Shown here piece by piece: positions 12,701 to 25,055 of a stretch of DNA of 64,000 bases. How positions within the stretch are numbered: the first letter of the stretch is position 1; each line of letters begins with the position of its first letter. The notes under the pieces are model-generated. The model worked only from the letters and a program-made list of their open reading frames with translations, ran no database searches and had not been told where the DNA came from. Position numbers and translations under genes: made by a program. The stretch is from Cymodocea nodosa (Eukaryota > Streptophyta > Magnoliopsida > Alismatales > Cymodoceaceae), in NCBI GenBank assembly GCA_036874045.1, contig CM072341.1, positions 10,800,501 through 10,864,500 on the forward strand, written 5' to 3'.

Positions 12701-15700
12701 TTAATATAGATACCAGATGAGAAGAGAATAAGCATATAAAAATGTATAACTAAAATCACAAACAATCAATCTAAGTTTTATGCCAAGTAAGCCAACAATA
12801 GAAACTATTCATTTAGTTAGACAACTGATAAAAAAAATTCGAAGTTAAGAAAAAAGTCCTCCACATGATTTTCACTGATTTAAGAAGATACCTTTAAAAT
12901 TAAAAGGAAAATTCTATAAAATTGTTATTCACCTATCTATACTCTTTAGTTCAAAATGCAAGACTATAAAACATGATCCTGTACAAATAGTTAAATGTTC
13001 CGAAAATGCAAATGCTTAGATGAATGAGTGGAAATACTGTAAAGAATAAATTAAAAAATAATTTTATTAGGAATAAAGTAAGAATTGCACCAATTAAAGA
13101 AATAAGAGAAAATCAACTTAGGTAGTTTGCTCATAACTTTAAGAAACCAAAAGATACACCAATTAAAAGAGAAGAATTAAATAGTATATAAGAAACTAAA
13201 AGTAGAAGGCAATGGTTAGGGATTATATGAAAAACTTTAAATTTATGTAATTTAACCATAGAATTAACCATAAATAGAAATATATGGATGAAAAGGAATT
13301 ATGTCACCGACCTCACATAGTGAGATTATGACAAAAGTTGTTATAGTTGTTTATCAATATGCAATATCAAAAATTATTTAGAAGTATTAACTATCAAACA
13401 TAATACAACATATTTGAAAAGGACATGGGAAAAAACATTAATGTAAGATTTTCTCAAGGAAAAGAAAATAACTTGCTAGGATTATGAACTCCATTAAGCA
13501 CATAAAAGAAATAATGGGACTATGTAATATCTTGTAACTTAACCATCATACCTGTCAATTTCTTCTTTCATTGCAGGATCAATTTCATCATATATGTCAG
13601 CATCCTCAAACTCTTTTATTAATGAATCATCGGATGGAACCTGTAATTCCAATTTTCTAGGGGAACAAGTAGTACATATGCCTACCTCCTGATCATCATA
13701 AAAAACTTTGAATATTATAGCTTGCAAGTACAGTTTGTAATGATCAAGTTCCTTTAAACAACTTGAATGATGGCAATACCCTGTGTTCTTCGTTGGAGTC
13801 AATCGAGCAACTCTCCTTCATTTGATCTTTTCTCCTTCTGTTCTTCTTTTTATTTTTAGAAGATCTTACCCCTTTTGAATCTGTTGCATAACAGAAAACA
13901 TTATGTAGATAATAGTCACAGTGAAGAAGAATGTAACTGTTGTTTTGAGCAGCCATTTAAATGTAACAACAGTTAAGCACGTAAGTAACACTTGTTTCAA
14001 AAATGAGAGTTAGAATCTGTTTTTCAAATATATCAACCTATATCATCATTTATCAACAGTCTAATATCATCCATTGATATAAGCTTTCCATAGAAGTGTT
14101 CTGAAATAAGGGCAGTCTCTTGTTCAAGTTTATAGGTTTGATTTTTCTACATGGACTTTTTTCAGGTGCAAACGTTCCAGAGCTCTTCACAAGGGGTGTG
14201 ATGGCTCCACCCCCATATTGGGTGGATCACCTCCCACAAGGGGGAGGCTATGCTGCACTCCAGAGTACACCAAAAAACTTCTCTTTTCTGTATCATTGGT
14301 GGGACATTGGCTTAGTACTTCTTACATGTATCTTTGGTTTTCTTGGGCCCCAATCCCACAAATAGATTAGGAATTTTACTTTAATAAAAAAAAACACTCT
14401 TTTCTAAGAATCTAGCTTTTGACAACAATCACAATTCAACAAATTAGTAAAGCATTTGTGACAGCATCTACAGTGATACCATTTTCAGAGTTGATTCAGA
14501 TTATGATTATAAAATCACTCTTGTTCTGAATCAATCTTATCAATCTTTATGATTATAAAACCGTAGAATAATGCAGAAAACCAACAAGCATCAATCTTCT
14601 CAAGATTGCAATCATTTATCTGCCACATAACGGATGGTCCAAAGATAAAAAAAATTTCTAGTACAGAATGATATGTGAAATCTACTAACCCCTTTAACTC
14701 ATAATCCATGTAGAGATTATGAGATGGAGGCTCTAGTGGCATAAGAACCTCTGAAGTTAAATTCTTCACATAAATCAATGTCAAATTAATAGATATCTGG
14801 AGATGACCATGTTAACTAAGGTCTGAACAGATGACATGTACATGTCTTGAAGGTGGAAACCACTTGGCACCTATAATAGTCTAGAACTATTGTATATCAT
14901 AACAACCTATGCCTGATATAATCCTGGCACATTGACATCTTGACTTGCATCATTGGTCTCACATGCAATGGACCAGTGACTGGGGAGGCCAGTGTTAATC
15001 ATATGAACCGCCTAAATGCTAAAGCTGAAGTCAACATGTTAACAGATTCTAAGGTTCACAGCCCAATCAGTTCCCTGAGGAATATGGAAACATGACAATG
15101 AGGATGACAGAGAAAAGGATGACAAAATGATTGTTTTAGAGACCCTATATTCTAGCTTTTCTATTTCCATGAGAGATATCACGTGCTCAACTAATGTGAT
15201 GGAAAACAGTGAAAAGTAAAACAGAAACAACACATCATACCAAAGTACATATATCATTTCTAGAATCTGGACTCTATGACCATTCAGAAGATTTAAAACT
15301 CTTTTGGAGACTACTATATTTTTTCATTCTCATTGAGAGATATCATATGCTCCACTAATCTGGTGCACAACAGTAAAAGCCAAATCAGCAAGTTGCATTT
15401 CAGGAACCGCCACAACTTCCTCAAAAAAGAGTAAAAAATATGCAAAAAACAAAAATATGGAAAAATGGCATTGATACATCTTAGCCTGTTCATGATATAC
15501 TGGATGTATTATTTTACCATTCAGAAGGCTCAAAACTCTTAATCGTTCCTCTAGAGTTTGGCAGTATTCATCTAATGCTGTCAGCCACATGACACTTGGC
15601 CGTTGAAACAGTAGAAAACAATGAACATGTAACAGATGCGCCAAAGACAAATCCAATACAACATGATATAACATAAAAGAAAACTTCCACAAGTGGCAAC

Positions 15701-18700
15701 AGATTTATCGCCCAACAGAAGAACCATGTGTGCTTATCCTAATTTAGGAGTTGTAGAAAGAATAGTAAGAAATACCTCCACCTTTTCCATTAATGTAAGA
15801 CAAGAGGTCATCAACTGATCGCTTGTCTACTTTCTCCTCTTCAACATCAGGAGTGTCCTGATACATGTGTTAAAGATTAATGTAGACTGACTAGTAGTAG
15901 GAAATATGAATAAATTTATTCATAAAAGGTGGAACAAATAACAGGGTCTATTTATTTCTTGAAAATGGAACTGTATAGAGGTCTACTTATATAAAAGCCT
16001 GGATAACTATTGCTCTTTTAAAAGAAAACCCACTTGACATTTCTAACATGTATTCATGCTACTACAAAATTAACACCAGCAAATTTTGCATAAGAAACAC
16101 ATGTCCTTTAAGTTCTTAATCCACTCCTTGCTTGAAAAACCTCAATTCAACAATTATTAGGTAGTGAAATAATTTCTTATTTTTCAAGAAAAAAATGGTG
16201 TGCCCTGCTTAATACTTGCAGTTAGCACTGTGGGGGCTGCTGCTTCTGTATGCTTAAAATCAAGCCTCAGTTCATGGTCATACATTTTGAACTTCAACAT
16301 GGATAAAGTACTCATGTGATTGTGCTGGTAGTTCCTCAATGCTCATTATCCTATACACCAATGCTCAAGATATACCACTTCTAAAAAAAAAAAAAAAAAA
16401 GATATACCACTTCTAATAAAAACATAGATTTCCAGATTCTTCAGAAAATAACACACTTCAAAAAAGGGAAAACCCAATGCCTAAGGTTTCCACAAATGCA
16501 ATGTCCAATTGATGCAACCATGCCTCCACAGTGTAGAAGAGGTTTTAGATCTCACTTGGAGTTCTGCTTTAAATAGATTCGATTCTTGAATTAAAGTACT
16601 TAAATTTAAAACATCTGTCTCACCAGTCTAAAAGCATACAATACAAATCATATGCTCCCTCTCCATACTTAAACTGAGTAATTTTATTCATCTAAGGCAT
16701 TAGTCAACCTTAATATTTCATAAGTATGCTAAACCAAAATGATTTTTAATGCATATATGCTGCAGAAGTCAGGACATTGTACATTCTAAAGAAATTAACT
16801 CATCACTATACCTACCTTTAACTTTTGCCTTTCCTTCAATTCTTTTCTTTTTCGAGCATAAAGTCTATTTAACAACCGAATACGAGGATCATCTGTTGTG
16901 TTCCTCAATGGTTCCAGCTTTTCTTCCTGAAGCAGGAAAACTGAATGGACTAAAATTCACAAATACATACATTAAAAAATTGAACTATAAAAACTGCACA
17001 ACTCAAAACCTCAGTAAGATCATCAGGCAAATGAAAGGTTTCCCGAATTTCCTCAGGTGTTTTGCCTTCTATCTTCCGTGCAAGGGCTCTGCTAGTTAGA
17101 TCAACCAAGGGTTTTAGCTGAAGGCTATCAGCTGCAGAGGTAAGCTCACATAGTCTTTTTGTATCAATTTTGATGAACTTCTCATCATAAGACTTCCTCT
17201 CCTGGGAAATGATGGAAAATATATATTTAAACAAGAAAAATCAAAAGAATTCCATACCCTATTTAATGGAGAAATACATAAAAAGTAATCTCAAACCAGG
17301 CTTTTTATGGCACCCACCTAGGAGCCTGGATGCTCCTCCACTGTGCCTCCAAGCAGCCTAAGGCAGTAAGGCTTCCTTGGTGAGCGCCATGGCAAGGCTA
17401 GGCATGGTTTTCTTTTTTTTTTTTTTGCTTTTATTATTTGTATATGGTTATGTGGATCTGTTAAGATGCTCTTACCTAAGATCCACATATACTTAAATAT
17501 ATAAGGTAAAATACATCTAAAATTCGTCCTCTCCTCCTCTCCCTCTTCCCTTCCCCCAGTGACAGCAGTCACATTTTTCCAACAAGGTTTCCAGCAAGGA
17601 ATGGCAACTCCGCCAAGTCAGGCAAGGTTTACTTCAATTACTATTGTAAAAATTTTATTTATTTCACTGTTGTAAATCAAATAACAATACGTTAATGAAA
17701 ATTTCAGAGTGGATGAAAATAGACTAGATTTTATACAGTAGTTCATATACATTTGACATCTTAATATTTTATTTGAATGTTAAATAATAATTCCATCAAA
17801 TAAAGGAAAGTTAAACAAGTATTGGAAAATTAGAAAACATATGTTAATAAGAAGAATATTATAAATAAAAATAACATGAAATTATGCTATAGAGTGAATT
17901 GAATTTAATGAATACTACAAGTATTTTGTATTCTTCAACAAGAAAACATGACATGAATATAAAAAAATTCTAAGAATTTTATGAAAGAATATCAGAAAAC
18001 ATGTTCCACATTTGATTCCATGTATTATGTATAATTTAGTTATTCCTAAATTCATAGTACAAAAGTAATTGAGAAGCAAGCTTAGGTGGCATGCCTTTGC
18101 TCTCTTAAAAAATTAACAAGTAGTGTATGGTAACAGATTCGTTAAGTATATATGCCTTCCATATGTATTCAACTAAAAAAGTAGAGGCAGTGTCTATACA
18201 AAAATTGTACATTTATGTGTTTTAGCAATGACAATGTCTACTCTCAGCCTTCTCCAAGTAAATTTCAATAATCCACAACCATTTCAGCAACTAATGTGAA
18301 AGTTTATCAACAATATCGACTATTGACAATGTCCTTAGATTCATTATCATTTATATCCTAGGGAGTGTTTGCATCAAGCAAATCAAAAGAAATGAAAAAA
18401 ATGTAGTCAAAAGAAAACCACAAAAAATTAACTAGAATTCATATTCCTTTGACTTTAACAAAATTTTTGTGCATTTGGAACCAAAAGAAAATTTTTTCTT
18501 TTCAAATTTCATCCCTTTTAGTAGAAAAGGAAAAAAATTTAAATCTTCGGATAGAAACCAAAAGGAATTTATTTTCTAATGGAAAACAAGCATGATTACC
18601 CTTTTTTTAAACATAGTTTTTGGTCAAACAGAAAATATTTTCCTTTAAGTGCATTAAACACCCCTCTAGTATTGCTACATTTGTAAATCCATGTGGCAAC

Positions 18701-19667
18701 AAACTAGACAAGGTAGTCTAGTTCATGAAACTATAATTGAGGAATCAATTTATTCCAACATTCAAGAAAAGGAAGAGATCAAAATTCAATGTTTTTGCTG
18801 CAATTAAAAGGCATCAAGCATTACTACCAAAATCCTCCCAATATTTTCACTGATGGACAAGAAAAGTACAATAAAAAAAGAACAAACATGAGGTAGGTAT
18901 TTGTTGTAAAACCTTATTTGAACGACCTTGAACTTGATGAAATCGACAATAGTCAAGTATCAAACTTAAGGAAGCAGGGTTAACACGCTCAGGGAGAGAG
19001 ATAGCATAGTTCTTTGAAGAGCCCATCTTTGTCTGCAGTCTCTCCCGGCATATCATAGGACAGAACATTGCAACTTCTTCTTCGACTTGCTGAATTGAAC
19101 CATCCACAGTTTGAAGCCAGATATATGATTTCATAGCCTGTGAGAAAATACTGAAAATATGTATTTATTGATAGATACCAATAAATGGAGAAAGAGTTAT
19201 TTTATTGGATAAATGAATCCTATAGTTCCATTGTGTCAGGTTCACGTGCTTCAAGAACTCTAGTTTCAAAAAAAAGGAAACATAATGAGCAATTAGTTTT
19301 GAGGTTGAATACCTACATTTTAACAGAATATGAATATTTCTTACATTGAGATTTTATTTGCTTTATGATTCCATGCAAAAACATCTTGGGCAAATCACTA
19401 AGTAAAACTCAACCAAAAAGTAAACAATCAGCATTTTGGTATTTAGACAAATGGTCAAATGGCAAACACTATGCTCTTTTTGCCAGCAACACAACATGAT
19501 CTCATGACACATAATATATAAATAATTTTGCAATAAAATACAATTAAGCTGAATAAATTTAAGTACGGCGTAGATTTTTCAAATTTGTTTAAATAAATCA
19601 AGATGAAATTATTTTGCATGGCAGAGCATACCTCTGGTTTAGTGACTGCCATCTCAGTCTCGGACAT
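9791..19667 (-). CDS. ASK21: SKP1-like protein, ASK20/ASK21 type (nine coding exons)
   Basis: SKP1 proteins bridge F-box proteins to cullin in SCF ubiquitin ligases; the ASK20/21 group adds a long C-terminal extension of uncertain role. Coding exons, all with GT-AG borders and matching phase: 19667-19632, 19137-18913, 17201-17010, 16926-16816, 15857-15776, 13880-13780, 13640-13552, 11372-11242, 9804-9791, giving 326 residues. The start MSETEMAVTKPE joins to AMKSYIWLQT. Residues about 13-87 are the SKP1 N-terminal POZ-like fold. Residues 88-151 are the SKP1 dimerisation domain (KRLCELTSAADSLQLKPLVD). Then come a charged segment, a Lys/Arg run KNKKKNRRRK near 224-233 that may be a nuclear signal, and the acidic DEIDPAMKEEIDR and EVEDFARRLNSDWPERMQ blocks typical of this subgroup. 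The last exon adds only GTEK and a stop. The exon model is mine by eye from splice sites and family resemblance. Confidence 0.93.
10000..11240 (-). other. Intron 9 of the SKP1-like gene, no feature recognised
   Basis: Part of the intron 11241-9805. AT-rich, with no element boundary I can define. Nearby intron 8 carries two short near-copies of TGGACAAAGACCATA at about 11660-11710. Confidence 0.4.
12130..13353 (+). pseudogene. Decayed RTE-type LINE remnant in intron 8 of the SKP1-like gene
   Basis: Non-LTR retrotransposon debris, antisense to the host gene. From 12142 frames echo the plant RTE pattern: a WWNE-like motif, then an open piece at 12416-12604 with IKDRWYKYFSKLFDE. After that come IPIEI*KCMGE near 12640, FMPSKPTIETIHLVRQL near 12778-12830, and HMIFTDL near 12865. 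Near 13010-13280 is the family C-terminus (RMLRWMSGNTVKNK, then IAPIKEIRENQLR, then ELTINRNIWMKR). Most of the catalytic palm is missing between about 12900 and 12960. It ends near 13337-13353 with degraded GTT repeats, the usual tail of plant RTE elements. Stops and frameshifts occur throughout, and the copy looks 5'-truncated. The identification rests on remembered family motifs. Confidence 0.72.
13881..15775 (-). other. Intron 6 of the SKP1-like gene with diverged repeats
   Basis: A large intron. 15105-15240, 15258-15400 and 15510-15640 share diverged wording (GAGAGATATCA, CCATTCAGAAG, CTCAACTAAT and variants), which suggests old tandem copies of roughly 150-250 bp. 14150-14365 is a less AT-rich stretch with two self-complementary words (CCACCCCCATATTGGGTGG and CCTCCCACAAGGGGGAGG). 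No coding capacity is recognised. Confidence 0.45.
16367..16415. repeat. Poly(A) run flanked by a 15-bp direct repeat
   Basis: GATATACCACTTCTA lies at 16369-16383 and again at 16401-16415, separated by a pure A run. This is what a LINE-mediated insertion of little more than a poly(A) tail leaves behind. A replication slip is the alternative. It lies in intron 5 of the SKP1-like gene. Confidence 0.6.
17297..17425. repeat. GC-rich CCTAGG-type repeat fragment with T run
   Basis: A short stretch rich in CCACCTAGGAGCC and GCCTAAGGC words followed by a long T run at 17409-17425, in intron 3. It resembles dispersed GCCTAGGCG-rich plant repeats that end in A/T runs. No family assigned. Confidence 0.35.
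18361..18665. mobile_element. MITE candidate (Tourist-like) in intron 3 of the SKP1-like gene
   Basis: About 305 bp, noncoding and AT-rich. The ends are imperfect inverted repeats (GGGAGTGTTTG on the left, AGGGGTGTTTA on the complement of the right). The 3-bp flanks CTA at 18358-18360 and CTA at 18666-18668 fit a target duplication. Three-base duplications and GGG-GTGTTTG ends fit PIF/Harbinger-derived MITEs. Confidence 0.5.
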
Positions 19668-20252
19668 TTGAGCAGGATATATCAAAATGAAAGATCAAAC
19701 TTTCGGTAACATACCAAGACTTTCACTCCAAATTGTGCAGGTGCAGAATCATATCAATCGTGTTCAGAGACGAAGTAACAGTTGTACAGAAACTTTCTAC
19801 TGCTTAGAAATGTGGTAATAGACAATATCATAACCAACTGGCTTAGCCACAAGGAAAAAGGCTTTCTCGTCTGGTCCAGAGCATCGTTCTTTCCTACTCA
19901 ATTCATTCGCAGCTAGAACATGGAATGTAGTCGAGGCACCGAAGCAGGATAGATCACTGGAAAACAGATAACTAAATAGCGTGAGACCAACGAAAGGCTG
20001 CAATTTTTATTTAAAAATGCATCACGAAGCAGCCGAGGAGGCTCAGGAAAGCATGCGACGCAACAAAAATCCTCAGAAAAAGAATTCCATATAAGCCAAT
20101 GCATAAACCAGAACTAGGCATAAGTCAATCGAACAACACAGGAAATGACGGGACCAGAGCATACAGAAGCAAGCGGCAAGGGCCAAACCGAGCAGAACCC
20201 TCATGAAAGGCGAAAACAGCTGAAGAAGCTAGCTCGAGAAACAAGCACGTAC

Positions 20253-20520
20253 CGGGCAGCCCGACGACGGCACCGGATGGCGAAGAGCTCCAACCTCTTC
20301 ACACGATCGATCTACAACCACGGGCTTCGGCGAAGGAGGCAGAGGCGGAGAAGTGGGAAGGGAGGGAAGGAGGAGAAGAACAGGAAAGCGAGAATGGTGG
20401 AGAATAGGAGGAGGCGGGACGCAGATGTGGGGACAAGAAGAAGCGGGAGAAATGAACGAATGGGTTTGCTTCCTTTGTCGATTTCTTCCTAGGGTTTTCC
20501 GTCGTGCTCTCTCTCCCACC
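20253..20520 (-). promoter_or_regulatory. Probable 5' untranslated first exon and promoter of the SKP1-like gene
   Basis: The start codon exon at 19667 lies downstream of a GC-rich segment that ends in a good donor on the minus strand (CCG|GTACGTGC, GT at 20252-20251). A noncoding first exon spliced to an acceptor shortly upstream of 19667 is therefore likely; the acceptor is not clear. Upstream at 20490-20497 sits a telo-box (AAACCCTA on the minus strand), an element common near start sites of plant housekeeping genes. The open frames on both strands of 20145-20676 are explained by the high GC content. Confidence 0.5.
20490..20497 (-). promoter_or_regulatory. Telo-box
   Basis: AAACCCTA on the minus strand, upstream of the probable noncoding first exon of the SKP1-like gene. 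A second telo-box lies just upstream of the other host gene (25150-25160). Confidence 0.5.
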
Positions 20521-20811
20521 CTTTTGCCGGTAGTAATTAGCGTCGACGAGGTTGATTTGGACGGGGCGAGGAAGAGGGAAGGGCGGCGGGGAAACCAGGC
20601 GACACCAGATCGAAGGACACGGGAGCCGCGAGGTGAAGATACCGTCCCTGTTGATGGCCGCATTTTTTTTACATAATGTATAATATATATTAAAAAAATG
20701 AGAAATATTGGTGCTGATAATTGAGATCAGTTACTTTCTCGTTATCATTTTATTTTCCTTCTACATAATCTTTACTTAATCGTCAAATATCTCCACACAC
20801 ACACAGAAGAG

Positions 20812-20814
<3 letters not shown>

Positions 20815-20863
<49 letters not shown>
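20815..20863. repeat. TA microsatellite
   Basis: About 24 TA units without interruption, preceded by a short CA run at 20793-20804. Confidence 0.95.
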
Positions 20864-20865
<2 letters not shown>

Positions 20866-23851
20866 CAGTCACAGAGTCACGTATTCAAAGCACGAACGTA
20901 AGAGGGGACCTTACTAATAAAGGAACAATCATCGATCGTTAACGTGAGATCCGTCAAATTCTAACGAAATCACAAAATATTCAATTAATTAATTTATTTA
21001 AACAACGAATTCTAAGAAGTATGCACTTACAACAAATTTGGTTGTCGGTGTACATTTGCTGATGGAGGGTATATGTAACATTAAACGATTATAATTTAAA
21101 GTTGAATTAAATTGTAATCCTATTAAGTCGTGCATTGTAAGATAGACAAATGCCTGCAATCAAATTTGTTATAGACGCCACTAGTTGCATTTTCTTGTTA
21201 CATAATTAGGCGTAACATTCTTCGTAATATCTATTAAAATTTGAATCTTAACAAGTAAAAAACAAATGCTGTTATAAAAAAACTGCAATATTTAACTTAG
21301 CAAAAGCGAAACTACGATGTTCAATCGGCCAGGAATAATAATATTTATGGTCTGGATTTAAATCTTGATAGATATAAAAAGTTATTATTGCAAAAAATAA
21401 TTTATGATTTTCCTTAAAAATGTGTGGATGAGGTCACTCGCCCCCTGCGCCCGTTCTCGGTCCACGTCATCTCCAGTAGTTTTCGGACGTGTCATGTCGT
21501 AACGGTATTACGGATTCGAGGTTTAATTTTGCCATCGCTCAGTTGATTTTACATTTTAATTAAATATGAATCGATATGTGTTACATAAGTGTAAAAGCAT
21601 GTAAAAATACTAAATGAGTTTTAAAAATATATTAGAAAATATAATTTAGATGGCATGTTGCCTATCATTCAATTAAAAAAAAAAATTTCAATGCTGTATT
21701 AATTTACATCGATGAGCAAATGTTGGTAGACTATCGGTGGTGTAGGTTACATCAACTCTTTTGTAGCGTTGAGCAGGAAATTCAAAATTCTTCACCACAG
21801 GATGGGTGGGTGAGAGTCCTGGGAGGCTTGTTAGATGAGAAGGAAGGAGGGCGGTCCAAATCAATGGAGCCAAGATATATTTAGGGCAAGAGGGAGTAAA
21901 AGTGTTTGAGAGACGATGCAACAATGGTCATCAAAGTGCTTCGACATGGTGATCTTGTTGAAGAGGAGGAGGAGAATGAAGAAGTCCAAGTGGTCAATCA
22001 ATGGCGATCTTGGTGGGAAATTAAGAAAAGGCAAAAGTTTCATCTTCTTAAACGGGGGGATGGCTTGTGAAGCTGAAAGGCAAAGAGGTTGGGGACGGTT
22101 GATCTTCAAAGTTTTGATAAAAGCTTTAAAGTATATCTGGAATATTCTTATTTGCAATCCACACAATGTCGGTAGGGTAAGCTGACATCATTCTTAACTC
22201 AATCTCCTATTTATATAAAGCAAGTGGGCTCTCTTTTCTTAAAAGTTGGCACAAGGATAAAATGATGGGGGAACTAGATTTTAAACATATGCTAGCAATA
22301 TCTGTGAAGAATTCGCTTCTCCTAACCATGAAAAGTAAAATTCTGACTATAGAAAATCTAGCTAAAAGGAACCAAAAGGAAGGAATTGCTTCGTTGTTCA
22401 ACCTATATGCTCACCCTTTAAAATCGGCATTTCATCTATTCTTTGATTGCTTTCCTCATCACGCATTCGGGCTTCGATTTGCCTCTATCCCCTCCCTCGT
22501 CCGTCCATTATCCTCGCCCACCTAAAAAGTTAAACAATTTCATGCACGCTTCCAGCACTTTTTTCTTTCTTTTAAAAACCATTTACACATTCTCCCTAGG
22601 ATTTAAGCGCTGTTGCAGGTAACAGATGCCAACGCTGTCGGTGTCAATCATGAGAAACTTCCTGAAGGGCGAGCCGGAGGAAGCACCAACGCCAGGGAAA
22701 GTGGTCTTCGAGAAAATATAATTGCAGATGTTGCGGTCCAGTTCATGCTCTGCTACCTTCCCCATGGCCGACCTTGATTTCTGTGTTTCAGGTCAAAACT
22801 TTAGCTATCATATATTTTGAGAATTTACGATTTACACTATAAATTAAATGCATTATAATGGCATTACATGGGTAAGTAAAGTTAAGATGAAATGTAGAAG
22901 ATGGATGATGTACAATCGAGAAATACTAAATTTTCCTTGAAATCACTCAAAAATAGTTCTAACATCACCTCATGCAAGTGGTTTTCCCTTTTCTCTTTTG
23001 TGAGCGACACAAAAGTGACCGGCTCATGCTTTTCTTTCAAGATATTTTTATCACAGGTTTGTTTAAAGAATCGCCACTCACTCACTTGGAACAACCGTAG
23101 AGAAGATCTTTATAGAAAACATATCCTTAGAGATCAGAGCTACTAATAGAATCAAGACAATTTGCTTCAATATTTTGGACATCAATGTCATTCAGACAGA
23201 CTTGGGTAAGAAGCAGATAAAAGCACTACTACCACCATCAAAAAAGCAAATATTCAAAGATTCAAGGATGAACAAATTCAATCTCCAACTACTCCGACAA
23301 TTCTTCCTTTCCTAAATGGCTATTTCATCTGTTCACTTGATGAGTTCCTTCCTTCCAACAGGGAGCATTTGTCTGGAGAAACAACTCCCCAAGTCCTGAT
23401 CTACATGGAGGATCTATGACTGGAGAAGCCAGCAAACATTGAGTCAAAGGTTCCCACAAAAAATATATTTATGGCGCCATCGTTAAATGAAGATCATCCT
23501 ATCACCGCCAACCACAAAAAATCAGACAAATGATTTTGTGATCCAAGAGGCCCGTTAATGCATTTTCTTCTTCAAAACCAAGCTCGTACGTTATACTTGG
23601 GCTTCGAGTTCAGTGCTTCAACTTCCACTTCAATCCACCTGCGATTGCATCATTTTGATGAATAAATTGATTCCCTCAACCCATGGGAAAAGATACAACA
23701 GAGCCGATGTGGCAAACACTGTACAATCGCAGAGTACTTACCTAGAATATGTTAAATTGCTGAGGACTTGCAAATTCTTCTTGTGTTTCTTTCCTTTCCA
23801 TTATGGGGAATTCGTAATGCTAAAGTTCAGTTCATGGCCTAAGAGAGCTCT
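20864..23851. other. Intergenic region between the two host genes
   Basis: No supported gene. 22605-22790 is less AT-rich and has splice-like borders (TTGCAG|GT and TTTCAG|GT on the plus strand), but no reading frame there matches a family I know. 21690-22190 also holds short open frames without resemblance. The 3' untranslated region of the gene ending at 23852 must lie in the right part. Confidence 0.4.
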
Positions 23852-25055
23852 CTACGTCTGTAATTCTAAAAGGACCGACTGAAAGGAGGTACCTGCTTTT
23901 TGTCTGGCTATTGTTGGCAGCCATTTCTCTCCTCTAATCTTTTTTAGCTCAGCAACCCTCTCTTCCTCTCTCTTAGCTGCAGCCTTTGCCGAAGCATCTC
24001 TAGCTTCAAATTTGGCCAAAGATCGTTGAATTGCATCTTTTGCAGAAGCCATGATATCAACTCCCTCAACAGCAGCATGGCATATTTGACGTCTAAACTG
24101 TTTTGAGGCAATTCAAATTTCCGTGTGAGGGAATGAAAAGCACTAATTTGCATAATTCAACAATGGGGAACAAATAATCAGGACCTTTGTTGATTTTTCA
24201 TCAATTTCTTCCCCTGGAATGATCCTTGGTCTCTTTTTAGGTCTGGGATTAACATCTGTAAATGAACACGGTTCTTTAGATAAACAGACTCCTTGAATTC
24301 AGTGGAAACCATTTTTGAAGGTTTTACATGCAGAAATTTATCGATAGTAAAAGTAGTAGTTAAGAAATACCAAGAAAATCAAAATTTATTCCAGGAGGTG
24401 CTTTGCGGAATAACCTCACACCACAGTCCTCTGCTTGAGCATTCTTATTCAGTGCAGCATTTAAATCTTGCACAAATACAAGGCTCTTGTCCAACGTATC
24501 ATCCAAGAACTTCATTGCCTGCCAATTTAAACCGTCAACAGCAAAACAAATGGCATGTATGATAGGCACCATGACATGAACAATTTTTAATGCCCGTATC
24601 TTATCTATTGTTTGTCGTCAAGGGTCATGGACTTATGAATCCTAAACTAAACTTCAAGCAGATACACTGTTATAAGGACGATAACTAATTTTTCATCCGT
24701 GTTTTCAAGAAATTCACCGAGACGCAGAAAGGAGACTGGTTGATCTACATAAGGTCGCAATTAGAACCGGGCCGAAGTTTTAGTAGATAAAGATCACAAC
24801 CGTGGGCTAGAACTTGTGCCGTACTAAGTTACGTTATTAGACGAGAAGAAGCACCAAAGAAATGACCTTGATCTGGTAGAGCTTGGGGCCAGAGGACCTT
24901 TTTCCGTCGACCCCCAAATCCGAACCTTGTCTCCTGGCCGACCCGTTGGCGCCCGAGACGCCGTCGGCGGCGGCAGCGACTGACCGTATCCGAGCCTTCC
25001 ACCTAGCGTCGCCATCGTCCTCGTCGCCGCTGCTGCTCGAGCCACTCGGCTTCAT
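23852..25055 (-). CDS. Conserved plant protein of unknown function, Lys-rich, nuclear-type
   Basis: Four coding exons with matching phases: 25055-24867, 24518-24371, 24255-24185, 24097-23852, giving 217 residues if the last exon reads through to the TAG at 23852. An alternative is a donor at 23893/23892 (GCAG|GTACCT) with a further exon I cannot find. Exon 1 is GC-rich and starts MKPSGSSSSGDEDD. Exon 2 carries GVRLFRKAPPGINFDF. Exon 3 carries PRPKKRPRIIPGEEIDEKS, with a likely nuclear signal (RPKKRPR). Exon 4 has an Ala/Lys/Glu-rich helical, coiled-coil-prone stretch ending KKIRGEKWLPTIARQK. I recognise this combination as a conserved small plant protein without assigned biochemical function. 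I assign no role. Confidence 0.85.

Noticed and set aside
13539..13956. Two independent small minus-strand genes
   Set aside because: They are exons 7 and 8 of the SKP1-like gene read through into introns.
14120..14365. Plus-strand 81-codon gene
   Set aside because: Inside intron 6, no resemblance to known proteins, no start context; not supported.
20145..20676. Long open frames on both strands
   Set aside because: GC-rich promoter and leader of the SKP1-like gene; Arg/Pro-rich low-complexity products on both strands are expected from composition.
22583..22790. Possible exon on either strand
   Set aside because: Splice-like borders but no recognisable protein in any frame and no neighbouring exons.
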